Assembly (NCBI GenBank): GCA_016710115.1
Contig: JADJLN010000004.1
Location: forward strand, 186,001 to 250,000
Direction: 5' to 3'
Length of the DNA: 64,000 nucleotides
Origin: Saprospiraceae bacterium
GTDB taxonomy: Bacteria; Bacteroidota; Bacteroidia; Chitinophagales; Saprospiraceae
Below are positions 19,205 to 27,081 of this stretch, one piece after another. Numbering within the stretch: position 1 is the stretch's first letter; each line of letters opens with the position of its first letter. The position numbers and the translations under genes are program-made. The notes beneath the pieces are model-generated. The model saw nothing but the letters and a program-made list of their open reading frames with translations, was not told the origin of the DNA and searched no databases.

Positions 19205-19897
19205 TTACCAGTTGATTTCGATTTCAGTATTTCGTGCAGACCCGAAGGCAATGATATCCTTCACGAATTTGGGACTGTTCTTTTCCAGGACATGGACAAG
19301 CCGTTCCGGGCCAGTGACATCTGATTGATCGCTCGTGATCTTTTGTATCATCGGGACATCAGCAATGTCTGTTTGTTCGTCGGACCGGATCGGAGACCAG
19401 TGGATGTCCGGCAGAGGCAAAGCCATTGATGCCAGTGCATGACTGACATATTGAACAGGTTTTCTATTCAGCCGGGGCAATTCAGCGATCTCCATTTTTA
19501 ATTCCGGGTTATCCGATTTGGCTAGATCGGTTGCTCTTGTTTTGGGCTCTTCCTGATGGACCATGGAACGGGTGAACTCCTGGTTCTTCGTCTTGCGTGG
19601 CACTACCGGGCTGGTTAGCGACGTTTCGGATTCCGTGTTCAGTGTTTGTTCTACAGGTTGAATTACTTGGGTTTCGTTTGACATTGGCGTATCAACAACA
19701 TCAATCGGCTGTATGCTTTGTTCGGGCCAGAGCAATATGCCAGCCAGGATCAACAGGGTGATGGCAGCTGCCAGACGCATCCAGGGAAAGGGCTTGCGTC
19801 GATTCTTTTTTTCGAGGACCTGATCCCAGAGTCCATCGTCTACCGGGTACTGGTAGTCGGCAAATGCCTCCTGGAACTTCTTTTCAATAGGATCCAT
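19205..19897 (-). CDS. Single-pass membrane protein, probable anti-sigma factor
   Basis: About 230 residues from MDPIEKKFQEAFADYQYP at 19897; the open frame extends further upstream but overlaps the sigma gene. A cytoplasmic N-terminus with WDQVLEKKNRRK precedes one membrane helix (MRLAAAITLLILAGILLWP, about 42-60). A low-complexity periplasmic part rich in Thr/Glu/Pro follows. Its start overlaps the sigma-factor stop by 14 bases, the usual arrangement of an ECF sigma with its anti-sigma. I see no zinc-binding HxxxCxxC motif, so assignment rests on topology and position. Confidence 0.65.
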   Translation of the reverse strand: MDPIEKKFQEAFADYQYPVDDGLWDQVLEKKNRRKPFPWMRLAAAITLLILAGILLWPEQSIQPIDVVDTPMSNETQVIQPVEQTLNTESETSLTSPVVPRKTKNQEFTRSMVHQEEPKTRATDLAKSDNPELKMEIAELPRLNRKPVQYVSHALASMALPLPDIHWSPIRSDEQTDIADVPMIQKITSDQSDVTGPERLVHVLEKNSPKFVKDIIAFGSARNTEIEINW

Positions 19898-20465
19898 AAT
19901 GTGTTTCTTTTTGTTTGCGTTGCTCCAGGATATCCCGGATAGCAGCTTTTGCCTTGAAGTATTGCGTCTTGCTGGTATTCTCGGATATGCCCAGCATATC
20001 CGATATTTCCTTGTGACCAAAGCCTTCGATAGCAAACAGGTTGAAGACGGTGCGATAGCCTGTCGGTAAGGCATCGATCAGGTTCATCAGATCCTGAGCG
20101 GCCAGGTTGGTGATCGGACTATCTGTCAGAACCCCCTGTACGTTTTCTTCAGGTGCCTCTTGAAAGGCATATCGCTTTTCCCTTCTCAACGTGTCAATAC
20201 ATTCCCGGATCAGGATCGATTTGAACCAGCCTTCAAACTGGCTGGTCTGGCGGAGCTCCTGCAACCGGTTGAATGCCCGGGCAAAGGATGTGGACAATGC
20301 TTCCTGAGCCAGATCGATCCGATAGAGGTACCGGCGGGAGACCCCCATCATTTTGGGGGCCAGATGATCAAAGATCTTCCGCATGGCGCGTTCGTCCCCG
20401 CTTCGGGAAGCCTCCACCCATACCTGAAGTGCGGGTTGGGCGTGAATGGTGACGATCTTGCTCAT
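19884..20465 (-). CDS. ECF-type RNA polymerase sigma factor
   Basis: 193 residues. Region 2 carries AQEALSTSFARAFNRLQELR and FEGWFKSILIRECIDTLRREKR. Region 4 has LPTGYRTVFNLFAIEGFGHKEISDMLGISENTSKTQYFKAK, a helix-turn-helix for the -35 element. No region 3 or 1.1, as expected for an extracytoplasmic-function sigma. First gene of a three-gene operon with a membrane protein and a barrel protein; it probably autoregulates. The target stimulus cannot be read from sequence. Confidence 0.92.
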   Translation of the reverse strand: MSKIVTIHAQPALQVWVEASRSGDERAMRKIFDHLAPKMMGVSRRYLYRIDLAQEALSTSFARAFNRLQELRQTSQFEGWFKSILIRECIDTLRREKRYAFQEAPEENVQGVLTDSPITNLAAQDLMNLIDALPTGYRTVFNLFAIEGFGHKEISDMLGISENTSKTQYFKAKAAIRDILEQRKQKETHYGSY

Positions 20466-20609
20466 TCAGGTGGTTTCAGGTCAATGACGGAAGTGAATGC
20501 AGAATGGTTGTATGAGGATCAAATATTTTTCAAAAGAACGCCTTTTCTGTAGATTCAGTCCGGATCATTCGACAGAGAAGTGCGTTATCTGGATGAATGA
20601 TGGAAGAAG

Positions 20610-20667
20610 TTCCTGCTTCCTGCGTGCTGCGTAATGGGAAGCACTGTTCCAAGTTCCAGGTTGCCAT
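20610..20667. repeat. Heptamer word array (GC-richer words)
   Basis: Consecutive seven-base words TTCCTGC, TTCCTGC, GTGCTGC, GTAATGG, GAAGCAC, TGTTCCA, AGTTCCA, GGTTGCC. Same period as the AT-rich arrays near 17-18 kb, different words. Confidence 0.55.
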
Positions 20668-20708
20668 AGTTATAAATAGGGGTAAGTCTTGGCCGTTCAA
20701 GGTTTAAC

Positions 20709-20730
20709 GGGCACCGATAAATCGGAGCCC
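20709..20730. repeat. Inverted repeat hairpin
   Basis: GGGC-A-CCGA (20709-20717) pairs with TCGG-A-GCCC (20722-20730) around TAAA, with one A/A mismatch. There is no T tract, so it is not an obvious terminator. Confidence 0.5.
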
Positions 20731-20749
20731 TGTTCAATGTTCAATATGA

Positions 20750-21059
20750 ATTGCTTTGAACTTTGAACAGACAAGCCGAAGGCTTCGTCCTTGAACATTG
20801 AACGCTCAAACGGTGAAATCCTCCAGCCCAACCGAAACCAACCAGGAACCAGGAACGAGGAACCAGGAATTGCTTGTCATTCCAAACCCTGCCCGACACC
20901 TATGAGAACATTGAACCTTGAACAGACAAGCCGCAGGCTTCGTCTTTGAACCTTAAACATCCAAAAGTTGAAACGCTTTTGCCCAACCGAAATCAACCAG
21001 GAACCAGGAACAAGGAACAAGGAACCAAGCCCACGGCTCACAGGCAGGAACCAGGAACA
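20750..21059. repeat. 155-bp imperfect tandem duplication containing heptamer words
   Basis: Two copies in direct orientation. The core GAACAGACAAGCCGAAGG at 20765 recurs at 20920 (CCGCAGG), and CCCAACCGAAACCAACCAGG at 20827 recurs at 20982 (AATCAACC); both offsets are 155. Each copy has a small palindrome (AAGCC...GGCTT), TTGAAC words, and GAACCAG / GAACAAG words in a seven-base rhythm. Copies differ at many positions, so the duplication is not recent or not exact. Confidence 0.75.
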
Positions 21060-21094
21060 ATTCCCGACTTTTGGGGTTTGTGATACACACGCTT

Positions 21095-21931
21095 ATGGAT
21101 ATACAAATCCTCAACCCTTCCGATATTGATCAGCTCAAGTGGAACAGCTGTGTCCATTATGCCACCCACCCTTCCTTTTCCGGTTATACCTGGTTTCTGA
21201 ACGCTTACAGTAAGGATTGGATCGGACTGGTTGAAGGTGAGTATGAAACTGTCATGCCGCTGTTCGTTCAACGGGATTGGCTGGGAAGGGAGGTGTACAA
21301 TCAGCCATATCATATCGCGCCGACAGGTCCGTTTTCCATTCATGTCATGAGTCGTCCCCGTCTGCTCGGATTCCTGAAAGCAATGCCGGCTCGGGTGAAG
21401 AATGCGCTTCTGCCATGGGAGGGGCAGATTGGTTTGGCGGGTTTCCGTCACCACCAGGTAGAACGCGATTTACTGCATTTATACGCGGGGTATTCAGAAC
21501 TGGAAAAGGCGTTCACCTGGAAGGAAGGCGCTCCCTTTCTGGAGTGGAATATGATCCAGGTGCAACCGGAACGAATGGTCGATTTCTGGAAAGAAAACGC
21601 CTCGTGGTACCGGCAAAAGGATCAGGATTATCACCGGTATCTGCGCATCATGTATCAAGCCATGCATCGGGGGTTGGGATTCATGACGGGCCTTGGCCGT
21701 GAACCTGACCGGTTGGAGGCGGCTGCTTTTTTTATTGCTACGGGTGGAGTCCTGTATCGGCTGGTCTCCGCTGCTGTGCCGGGGAATGATGGGCTTACGG
21801 CGAACAGGGCCATGATCGATCTGCTCATCCAGACTCATGCTGGCCGGCCATTGATGCTGGATCTGAATAAGGATCCCCTTGCTGCTTCATTCGGTGCAAC
21901 CAGACTACAGTACACCCTGGTGAGCAACTAA
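21095..21931 (+). CDS. FemAB/GNAT-like acyltransferase family protein
   Basis: About 278 residues from MDIQILNPSDIDQLKW at 21095 (an earlier start at 21071 adds 8 residues). The early stretch WNSCVHYATHPSFSGYTWFLNAY, then YETVMPLFVQRDWLGREVYNQPYH, resembles the paired GNAT-fold proteins of the FemAB/CelD kind that are common next to housekeeping genes in Bacteroidota. A second GNAT-like half has EAAAFFIATGGVLYRLVSA and NRAMIDLLIQ. The substrate is unknown; peptidoglycan bridge formation is only one option. It converges on truA with a four-base overlap. Confidence 0.6.
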   Translation: MDIQILNPSDIDQLKWNSCVHYATHPSFSGYTWFLNAYSKDWIGLVEGEYETVMPLFVQRDWLGREVYNQPYHIAPTGPFSIHVMSRPRLLGFLKAMPARVKNALLPWEGQIGLAGFRHHQVERDLLHLYAGYSELEKAFTWKEGAPFLEWNMIQVQPERMVDFWKENASWYRQKDQDYHRYLRIMYQAMHRGLGFMTGLGREPDRLEAAAFFIATGGVLYRLVSAAVPGNDGLTANRAMIDLLIQTHAGRPLMLDLNKDPLAASFGATRLQYTLVSN

Positions 21932-22674
21932 AACAGGTAGGGATATTTCACTTCACATAAGGTCAATCCATCCGGTGGTACGCTCCAGCTGCCTTCCAGC
22001 AAGGCCTGTTTGTCCATCGCATGCCTGACTTCTTCCAGGCTGATCTTGCCCTCTGATACATGCAGACACATCCCCACGATCAGGCGGATCATCCGGCGCA
22101 GGAAGCGATCGGAGGTGACCCAATACGTCAGGCGATTGCCAGATCGGTCACTGATCCAGAAGGACTCCGAGAGTTTGCAGGTTCGTGTCATGGCATCTGT
22201 CCCCGATTTGCAGAATGGAGCGAATTCGGAATAGCGTAGAAGAAGCCTGGCCGCTTCATTCAGTTTGCCCAGGTCCGGTTTGTGTGCGTATGGGTAAAAC
22301 CAGGATCTCGTGCCGATCAAGGGGTCTTTCTGGAGGTGGATCTGATAGGTGTATCGGCGTTGGCGAGCATCAAACCGGGCATGAGCATCCGGGTGAACCT
22401 CATGTATGGCCTGGACAGCGATGTCGGCCGGAAGGAGCTTGTTCAGGCGAAGCAGAAAATGCTCCGGGAAAGCGGAGGCCCAATCCACATGTGCGATGAA
22501 ACCACTTGCATGAACACCCGCCTCCGTGCGCCCGCAGCCGACGATGTCTACCTTTTCCCGGAGCAATGTGGCCAGCTGATCCTCGATGACAGCCTGGATG
22601 CCGACCCCGTTCGGTTGGGATTGCCAGCCCGAATATGCCGCTCCGTGATACGATAGTTGCAGGAAATAACGCAT
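21928..22674 (-). CDS. truA: tRNA pseudouridine(38-40) synthase, with Glu at the catalytic Asp position
   Basis: 248 residues from MRYFLQLSYHG at 22674; the open frame reaches 22797 but that overlaps DoxX and lacks homology. TruA modifies U38-U40 in the anticodon stem. Family signatures: YHGAAYSGWQSQPN, ARFDARQRRYTYQI, SFLRRMIRLIVG-like DRFLRRMIRLIVG. The catalytic motif, normally GRTDAGVHA, reads GCGRTEAGVHA, so residue 51 is Glu (codon GAG) instead of the nucleophilic Asp. Either this is a natural variant or a base error. A TACCTTTG box lies five bases before the start codon. Confidence 0.92.
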   Translation of the reverse strand: MRYFLQLSYHGAAYSGWQSQPNGVGIQAVIEDQLATLLREKVDIVGCGRTEAGVHASGFIAHVDWASAFPEHFLLRLNKLLPADIAVQAIHEVHPDAHARFDARQRRYTYQIHLQKDPLIGTRSWFYPYAHKPDLGKLNEAARLLLRYSEFAPFCKSGTDAMTRTCKLSESFWISDRSGNRLTYWVTSDRFLRRMIRLIVGMCLHVSEGKISLEEVRHAMDKQALLEGSWSVPPDGLTLCEVKYPYLF

Positions 22675-22679
22675 GGTGA

Positions 22680-22710
22680 CAAAGGTAGTTCTCTTCTGAT
22701 CTGGTTCAAC
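22680..22710 (-). promoter_or_regulatory. Candidate promoter of truA, leaderless-type
   Basis: Minus-strand GTTG (22710-22707), a 19-base spacer, then TACCTTTG (22687-22680). This fits the Bacteroidota TTTG-N19-TAnnTTTG pattern with one -33 mismatch. The ATG follows only five bases later. Confidence 0.5.
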
Positions 22711-22719
22711 AGAAAACAG

Positions 22720-22746
22720 AAAAGGCCACCCGGGGAGTGGCCTTTT
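22720..22746 (-). terminator. Intrinsic terminator after the DoxX gene
   Basis: AAAAGGCCAC (22720-22729) pairs with GTGGCCTTTT (22737-22746) around a 7-base loop. It lies 22 bases after the stop of the gene ending at 22769, before truA. Confidence 0.75.
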
Positions 22747-22768
22747 CAACGGTTGATGTGCATTGACA

Positions 22769-23131
22769 TCAGCCGATAACAGCATTGTCTTTCGCAATAT
22801 GTCCGGCGTACAGCCAGGAGGCTCCCGCCAGCATCAAATCTTTCAGGACATTTCCCGTGGCGGCCTGATCTCCGTCCATGGCGCCTCCGAGATGAACAAA
22901 AGCGACCATCAGAAGAAGAAACACACCGAGAAGGGTAGTGGCCAGCTTATCCATTTTGCCAAGCAGGATACTCACGGATGCGAGCACCAGACAAAGTCCC
23001 GTGACATAGACCAGCAGGGAACTGCCAAAGGCCATTGGTGCCATGGCATCCGCGCCCATGAGGTGGAAAAGGCCAAAAACGAGAAACGGGATGGCGAAAA
23101 GATACTTGCCGAGGTTCAGGATTGCATTCAT
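22769..23131 (-). CDS. DoxX family integral membrane protein
   Basis: 120 residues with four hydrophobic helices (about 5-25, 38-58, 65-83, 95-112). The N-terminal helix reads LGKYLFAIPFLVFGLFHLMGADAM, typical of the DoxX-like group. Function is not established for most members; some associate with respiratory or redox stress proteins. Monocistronic between two terminators. Confidence 0.8.
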   Translation of the reverse strand: MNAILNLGKYLFAIPFLVFGLFHLMGADAMAPMAFGSSLLVYVTGLCLVLASVSILLGKMDKLATTLLGVFLLLMVAFVHLGGAMDGDQAATGNVLKDLMLAGASWLYAGHIAKDNAVIG

Positions 23132-23202
23132 AGCATGGTTTGGTTTGGTAAAGTTTAGGTTGTCAGCTATGAATATCTGATAATTTTCTGAAATACCTAA
23201 AT

Positions 23203-23233
23203 AAAAACGGCCCCTTGTTCAGGAGCCGTTTTT
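23203..23233 (-). terminator. Intrinsic terminator of the tig-clpP-clpX operon
   Basis: AAAAACGGCcCCT (23203-23215) pairs with AGGaGCCGTTTTT (23221-23233), a 13-bp stem with one mismatch and a U tract on the minus strand. It lies 19 bases after clpX. Confidence 0.85.
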
Positions 23234-23251
23234 CAATTGGATAGGACGTTG

Positions 23252-24494
23252 TTACGCTGCCTTCAGAAAACTGATCTTGGATTTCGCCAGTTTTTTCTCG
23301 GCATAGTCCCGGGTTATTTCAAATGCCTTGACGTCTTTCTGTGAAGGAAGGTCGAACATGGCATCCGTCATGACCGCTTCCAGAATGGACCGAAGTCCAC
23401 GTGCTCCGAGTTTGTAGGTAATGGCCAACTCGGCAATATAGTCCAGCGCATCGTCATCGAATGTCAACTTGACCTGCTCCAGTTCCATCAATCGCTGGTA
23501 CTGCTTGATCACCGCATTCTTCGGTTCGATGAGAATGCGTTTCAGGCGACTTTATCCAGTGGTTCCAACCAGGTCAATACTGGCAACCTGCCGATCAATT
23601 CAGGGATCAGACCAAAGCTCTTCATGTCCTGGTGATTGATATAGCGCAAGAGCTGATCCTGGTCGATCGGCCCTTCCGCATCATCGGTTTTATATCCGAT
23701 CACATGCGTATTGATCCGGCGGGCGATATGCTTGTCGATCCCGTCAAACGCACCACCGCAGATAAAGAGGATGTTCTGGGTATTGACCGTGATCATCTTC
23801 TGCTCCGGGTGTTTCCGTCCACCATAGGGAGGCACATTGACCGTGGTTCCTTCCAGCATCTTCAGCAGGGCCTGCTGAACACCTTCGCCGGAGACATCCC
23901 GAGTAATGGAAGGGTTGTCACTTTTCCGCGCGATCTTGTCGATCTCGTCAATGTAGATAATGCCTTTTTCCGCCTGAGCGACATTATAATCGCAGACCTG
24001 GAGCAATCGGCTGAGGATGCTTTCCACATCTTCACCCACATAACCGGCCTCAGTAAACACCGTGGCATCCACAATGGAGAATGGCACCTTCAGAAACTTG
24101 GCAATGGACTTGGCCATCAGTGTCTTGCCGGTGCCGGTTGAACCAACAAAGAGAATATTGGATTTTTCAATTTCTACTTCGTCCTTTGACGTTTCTGCAT
24201 TCAACCGTTTGTAATGGTTGTACACCGCCACAGAAAGCACCTTCTTGGCTTCGTCCTGGCCGATGACATAGGTGTCCAAATGGTCCTTGATGGCTCTTGG
24301 CGTCAGGCTTTTCAGATTGATGCCGTCTTTACCACCTGCCTCTTTTTTCCTGTCAGTTCCGATTTGACAATATCGTAGGCCTGCTCGGTGCAGACTTCAC
24401 AGATATGGGCATCAATACCGGCGATCAACATTTGGGTTTCATCCCGTAATCTGCCGCAAAACGAACATTGGGGAGCATTCTTTTCCTTCTTCAT
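23252..24494 (-). CDS. clpX: ATP-dependent Clp protease ATP-binding subunit (two frameshifts)
   Basis: AAA+ unfoldase feeding ClpP. The N-terminal zinc-binding domain has CSFCG and CEVC. The AAA+ core has GSTGTGKT (Walker A), IIYIDEIDKIARK (Walker B), the pore loop TEAGYVGEDVES and the ClpP-docking region. Two one-base losses break the frame: in the T run 24343-24348 (restores GKKEAGGKDGINLKSLTPR) and at GG 23545-23546 (restores PLDKVALKRILIEPKNAVIKQY). Repaired it is 414 residues, the normal size. It lies 27 bases after clpP, last gene of tig-clpP-clpX. Confidence 0.96.
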
Positions 24495-24521
24495 GAAAAC
24501 TGTTCAGGGGAGTGAGCACAA

Positions 24522-25235
24522 TTAGTCCTCCTTCTTGGACTTTTCTTTGCGAGGATTGTTGCGGTCGAGCACCTCATCGACCAGGCCATATTCTTTTGCC
24601 TGCTGGGAAGTCATCCAGTTGTCGCGATCACAATCCTTTTCGATTGTCTTGTATTCCTTCCCGGTATGATGGACCAGAATGTCATACAACTGCTTTTGCA
24701 GGTCCTTGATCAACTTGTAGGAGATCTCCATATCGGTCACCTGACCTTCCATGCCGCCCATCGGCTGGTGGATCATGACGCGGCTGTGGTACAGACAGGA
24801 GCGCTTGCCCTTGGTGCCCGCGGCCAGCAGGACCGCTCCCATGGATGCCGCCATACCCGTGCAAATTGTACCGACATCCGGCGAAACATACTGCATGGTG
24901 TCATAAATGCCCAATCCGGCAATCACTGAACCACCCGGGCTGTTGATGAACATCTGGATATCGCGCTTGGGATCCGTCGACTCCAGAAATAGCAATTGTG
25001 CCTGGATCACATTGGCAACATAATCATTGACACCGACGCCCATGAAGATGATGCGGTCCATCATCAGACGGGAAAAAACGTCCATACCGACGATATTCAT
25101 CTGGCGCTCCTCGATGACCTGGGGAGTGAAACCTTGAATATTCGGTACGCTGGTCTGCATGTATTTGTCCAGATGCATACCCGAAAAGCCGAGGTGACGG
25201 GTTGCATACTTTTTGAATTCATCCTTTGGGATCAT
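24522..25235 (-). CDS. clpP: ATP-dependent Clp protease proteolytic subunit
   Basis: 237 residues; slightly long through an N-terminal extension (about 1-45) before the conserved core. The serine protease triad is visible: Ser in GMAASMGAVLLAAG, His in VMIHQPMGG, and Asp in DCDRDNWMT. The INSPGG oxyanion segment is present. It forms the tetradecameric chamber used by ClpX. Sits 45 bases after tig. Confidence 0.97.
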   Translation of the reverse strand: MIPKDEFKKYATRHLGFSGMHLDKYMQTSVPNIQGFTPQVIEERQMNIVGMDVFSRLMMDRIIFMGVGVNDYVANVIQAQLLFLESTDPKRDIQMFINSPGGSVIAGLGIYDTMQYVSPDVGTICTGMAASMGAVLLAAGTKGKRSCLYHSRVMIHQPMGGMEGQVTDMEISYKLIKDLQKQLYDILVHHTGKEYKTIEKDCDRDNWMTSQQAKEYGLVDEVLDRNNPRKEKSKKED

Positions 25236-25280
25236 GAGTGTGATTTACTGTATTAAACGTAAAAACCGGAAAAAGTTTGA

Positions 25281-26687
25281 TCAGGCCTCTAGAGTGAAAT
25301 AGGCATTGATGTCTTTATAGGCTGATTCCATAAAGGGCCTGAAACCTTCGGGGTTCATCTTTTCTTCCTTTCTGGTCACTGTTTCAGCATAGATGGAAAC
25401 GACCTTCTTCTGCACGAGTTGATCGGCCAGTTTCTGGCGTGTCTCTTCATCCTGAAGGACGCGTTGGGACATCTGGTCAAGCAACGCCTGGTCCTGCATC
25501 TGGCCAAAATACTGCAGCAATTTGGTCCGATAATCGGCTACAAGCTGAGCTTCGGTAACCTGAAGGTGATGTTCCCGGATTAATTTGTCCCGGATCAGGC
25601 TCCATCGGAGGTCTTCGAAAAAGACATGGTACTGTTCCTCTGTCCATTCTTTCTTCTCCTCTTCGTCCCGTTCCCGTTCATTGGATTCGACCCAACGGCG
25701 AAGGAAGCTCTCCGGCAGAGGAATCCGGTTGGCCTTCAAGAGATCCACCCGCATCTGATCCTGCATATACTCCTGGATCTGCTGGTCATATTGCTCGCCC
25801 GTCTTGGTCTTCAGGAATTCCCGCATGGCAGTTTCATCCTGGATCTGGCCTGGTCCGAATGCTTTGACAAAAAACTCTTCGTCTAATTCAGATGGCGTTA
25901 CCCGAATGATTTTATCGATGCGCGCCAGGAATTCATGGCTTGTCACAGGAGCTTTCTCATCCAGATGCAAGACATATTTCCTGATGTACTCTTCGGTTGC
26001 ATCTTTCTCAGCGGTGTAAGGATCAAAAACAAAGGTGTCCTTGACATGCTTGCCCAGAATGGATTTTCGGAGTTCATCTGACATTTGGTCATTAACCAGG
26101 AAGTGGGTATGCGTGTGTACGCCCCCTTCCTTTTTTGCACCGTTCTCCCATTCTTCGAGGTGCAGTTCTACATTGTCCATTTCACCAACAGGCCCACCTT
26201 CGATTTCTACCCTGTCTCCGTGACGGCGGCGCAACGCATCGACCTGGGCATCTACCTCAGCTTCGGTTATCTCGACGACGGGAATACTCAATTTCGTTTT
26301 CGAATCCATTCCCTGGAGATCAAATTCAGGCACGAGACCCATTTCGAAATTGACCAGATAGTCGGACGTGTTTTCCAGACTGAAATCGAGAGGTTCCTGC
26401 GTTTCCTGAAGAATAGGTTGCCCGAAGAAATTGGGCTTTGTCTCCATCAGGTAGGATTGCAATTGGGAATTGATCTTTTCCTGAACGACATCGGCAAGAA
26501 TGGATTGCCCATACATGCGCTTGACGAGCGAAAGCGGTGTATGCCCCTTTCGAAAACCTTTCAACTGAGCCTTCTTCCTGAATTTCTGCAGTTCTTCTTC
26601 AAATTTCGGTTTGTAGTCATCATAGGGGACACGAATCGAGATGACTCCATTGAGTTCGTCCTGTTTTTCCAGGGTGACGTTTTCCAT
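25281..26687 (-). CDS. tig: Trigger factor (ribosome-associated chaperone)
   Basis: 468 residues. The N-terminal ribosome-binding signature is KGFRKGHTPLSLVKRMYG, a variant of GFRxGxxP. A diverged FKBP-like middle domain (about 150-240) and a long helical C-terminal chaperone domain rich in Glu/Gln/Lys follow. Bacteroidota trigger factors are often diverged in the PPIase domain, as here. First gene of the proteostasis operon tig-clpP-clpX. The tRNA-Leu lies 170 bases upstream on the same strand, so the tRNA promoter may read into it. Confidence 0.92.
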   Translation of the reverse strand: MENVTLEKQDELNGVISIRVPYDDYKPKFEEELQKFRKKAQLKGFRKGHTPLSLVKRMYGQSILADVVQEKINSQLQSYLMETKPNFFGQPILQETQEPLDFSLENTSDYLVNFEMGLVPEFDLQGMDSKTKLSIPVVEITEAEVDAQVDALRRRHGDRVEIEGGPVGEMDNVELHLEEWENGAKKEGGVHTHTHFLVNDQMSDELRKSILGKHVKDTFVFDPYTAEKDATEEYIRKYVLHLDEKAPVTSHEFLARIDKIIRVTPSELDEEFFVKAFGPGQIQDETAMREFLKTKTGEQYDQQIQEYMQDQMRVDLLKANRIPLPESFLRRWVESNERERDEEEKKEWTEEQYHVFFEDLRWSLIRDKLIREHHLQVTEAQLVADYRTKLLQYFGQMQDQALLDQMSQRVLQDEETRQKLADQLVQKKVVSIYAETVTRKEEKMNPEGFRPFMESAYKDINAYFTLEA

Positions 26688-26856
26688 AACAGTTTAAAAG
26701 AGGGTTTGTAATAGAAGAAGAGGTTGTCGTCCGGTCAGGGACGTGTCATTGGTCTGTTCAACAGCAGCTGACTGATGCCTGGATGGGCAATATGTTCAGA
26801 AGAACGCAGGGCGAAAACCAGGGGAACGGCCAATGATATGGAAAAGAACAGAAATG

Positions 26857-26938
26857 TGCGGGTGGAGGGACTCGAACCCCCAAGCCTTGCGGCACTAGAT
26901 CCTAAGTCTAGCGCGTCTACCAGTTTCGCCACACCCGC
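26857..26938 (-). tRNA. tRNA-Leu (anticodon UAG)
   Basis: 82 nt. The acceptor stem GCGGGTG/CACCCGC is perfect. The anticodon arm CTAGA-CTTAGGA-TCTAG places TAG in the anticodon. A GGTTCGAGTCC T-loop and a class II variable arm (TGCCGCAAGGC) fit leucine. CCA is not encoded (the 3' end reads ACA then T). It lies between the relA and tig promoter areas. Confidence 0.96.
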
Positions 26939-26973
26939 TTGTGTGTTTTTTCCTCCTGACATTTCAGGAGGGG

Positions 26974-27004
26974 CAAAATTACGAAAACCCCTTCGGCTTC
27001 CAAG
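26974..27004 (-). promoter_or_regulatory. Candidate promoter of tRNA-Leu (and perhaps tig)
   Basis: Minus-strand CTTG (27004-27001), 19-base spacer, TAATTTTG (26981-26974): a near-consensus Bacteroidota promoter. A perfect 8-bp inverted repeat (CCTCCTGA/TCAGGAGG, 26952-26971) follows in the tRNA leader. Confidence 0.65.
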
Positions 27005-27007
27005 CCT

Positions 27008-27037
27008 TTTGATGGAACCCCTTTTTTCCTATTTTTG
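27008..27037 (+). promoter_or_regulatory. Promoter of relA
   Basis: TTTG (27008-27011), an 18-base spacer, and TATTTTTG (27030-27037) match both consensus boxes exactly. It lies 44 bases before the relA ATG and is divergent from the tRNA promoter, with three bases between them. Confidence 0.7.
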
Positions 27038-27081
27038 TTTAAAACCAGACGGGTCAACTTCCCATCTGGTGAATCAGGAGT

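Larger units (their letters stand above)
20466..21094. other. Gene-free, repeat-rich intergenic region
   Basis: 629 bases between the divergent sigma operon and the FemAB-like gene. It holds heptamer word arrays, a GC hairpin at 20709-20730, and a 155-bp tandem duplication (see separate entries). Promoters for both flanking genes must lie here, but I see no convincing TTTG/TAnnTTTG pair. Confidence 0.65.

Noticed and set aside
17203..21094. Insertion sequence or transposon ends
   Set aside because: No transposase or relic of one is encoded, and no exact terminal inverted repeats with target duplication were found around the sigma operon.
23252..24494. clpX, relA, lon, glyA, purH and others as true pseudogenes
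   Set aside because: Single-base repair restores full family-length proteins with intact active sites in every case, and simultaneous loss of so many core genes is not credible.
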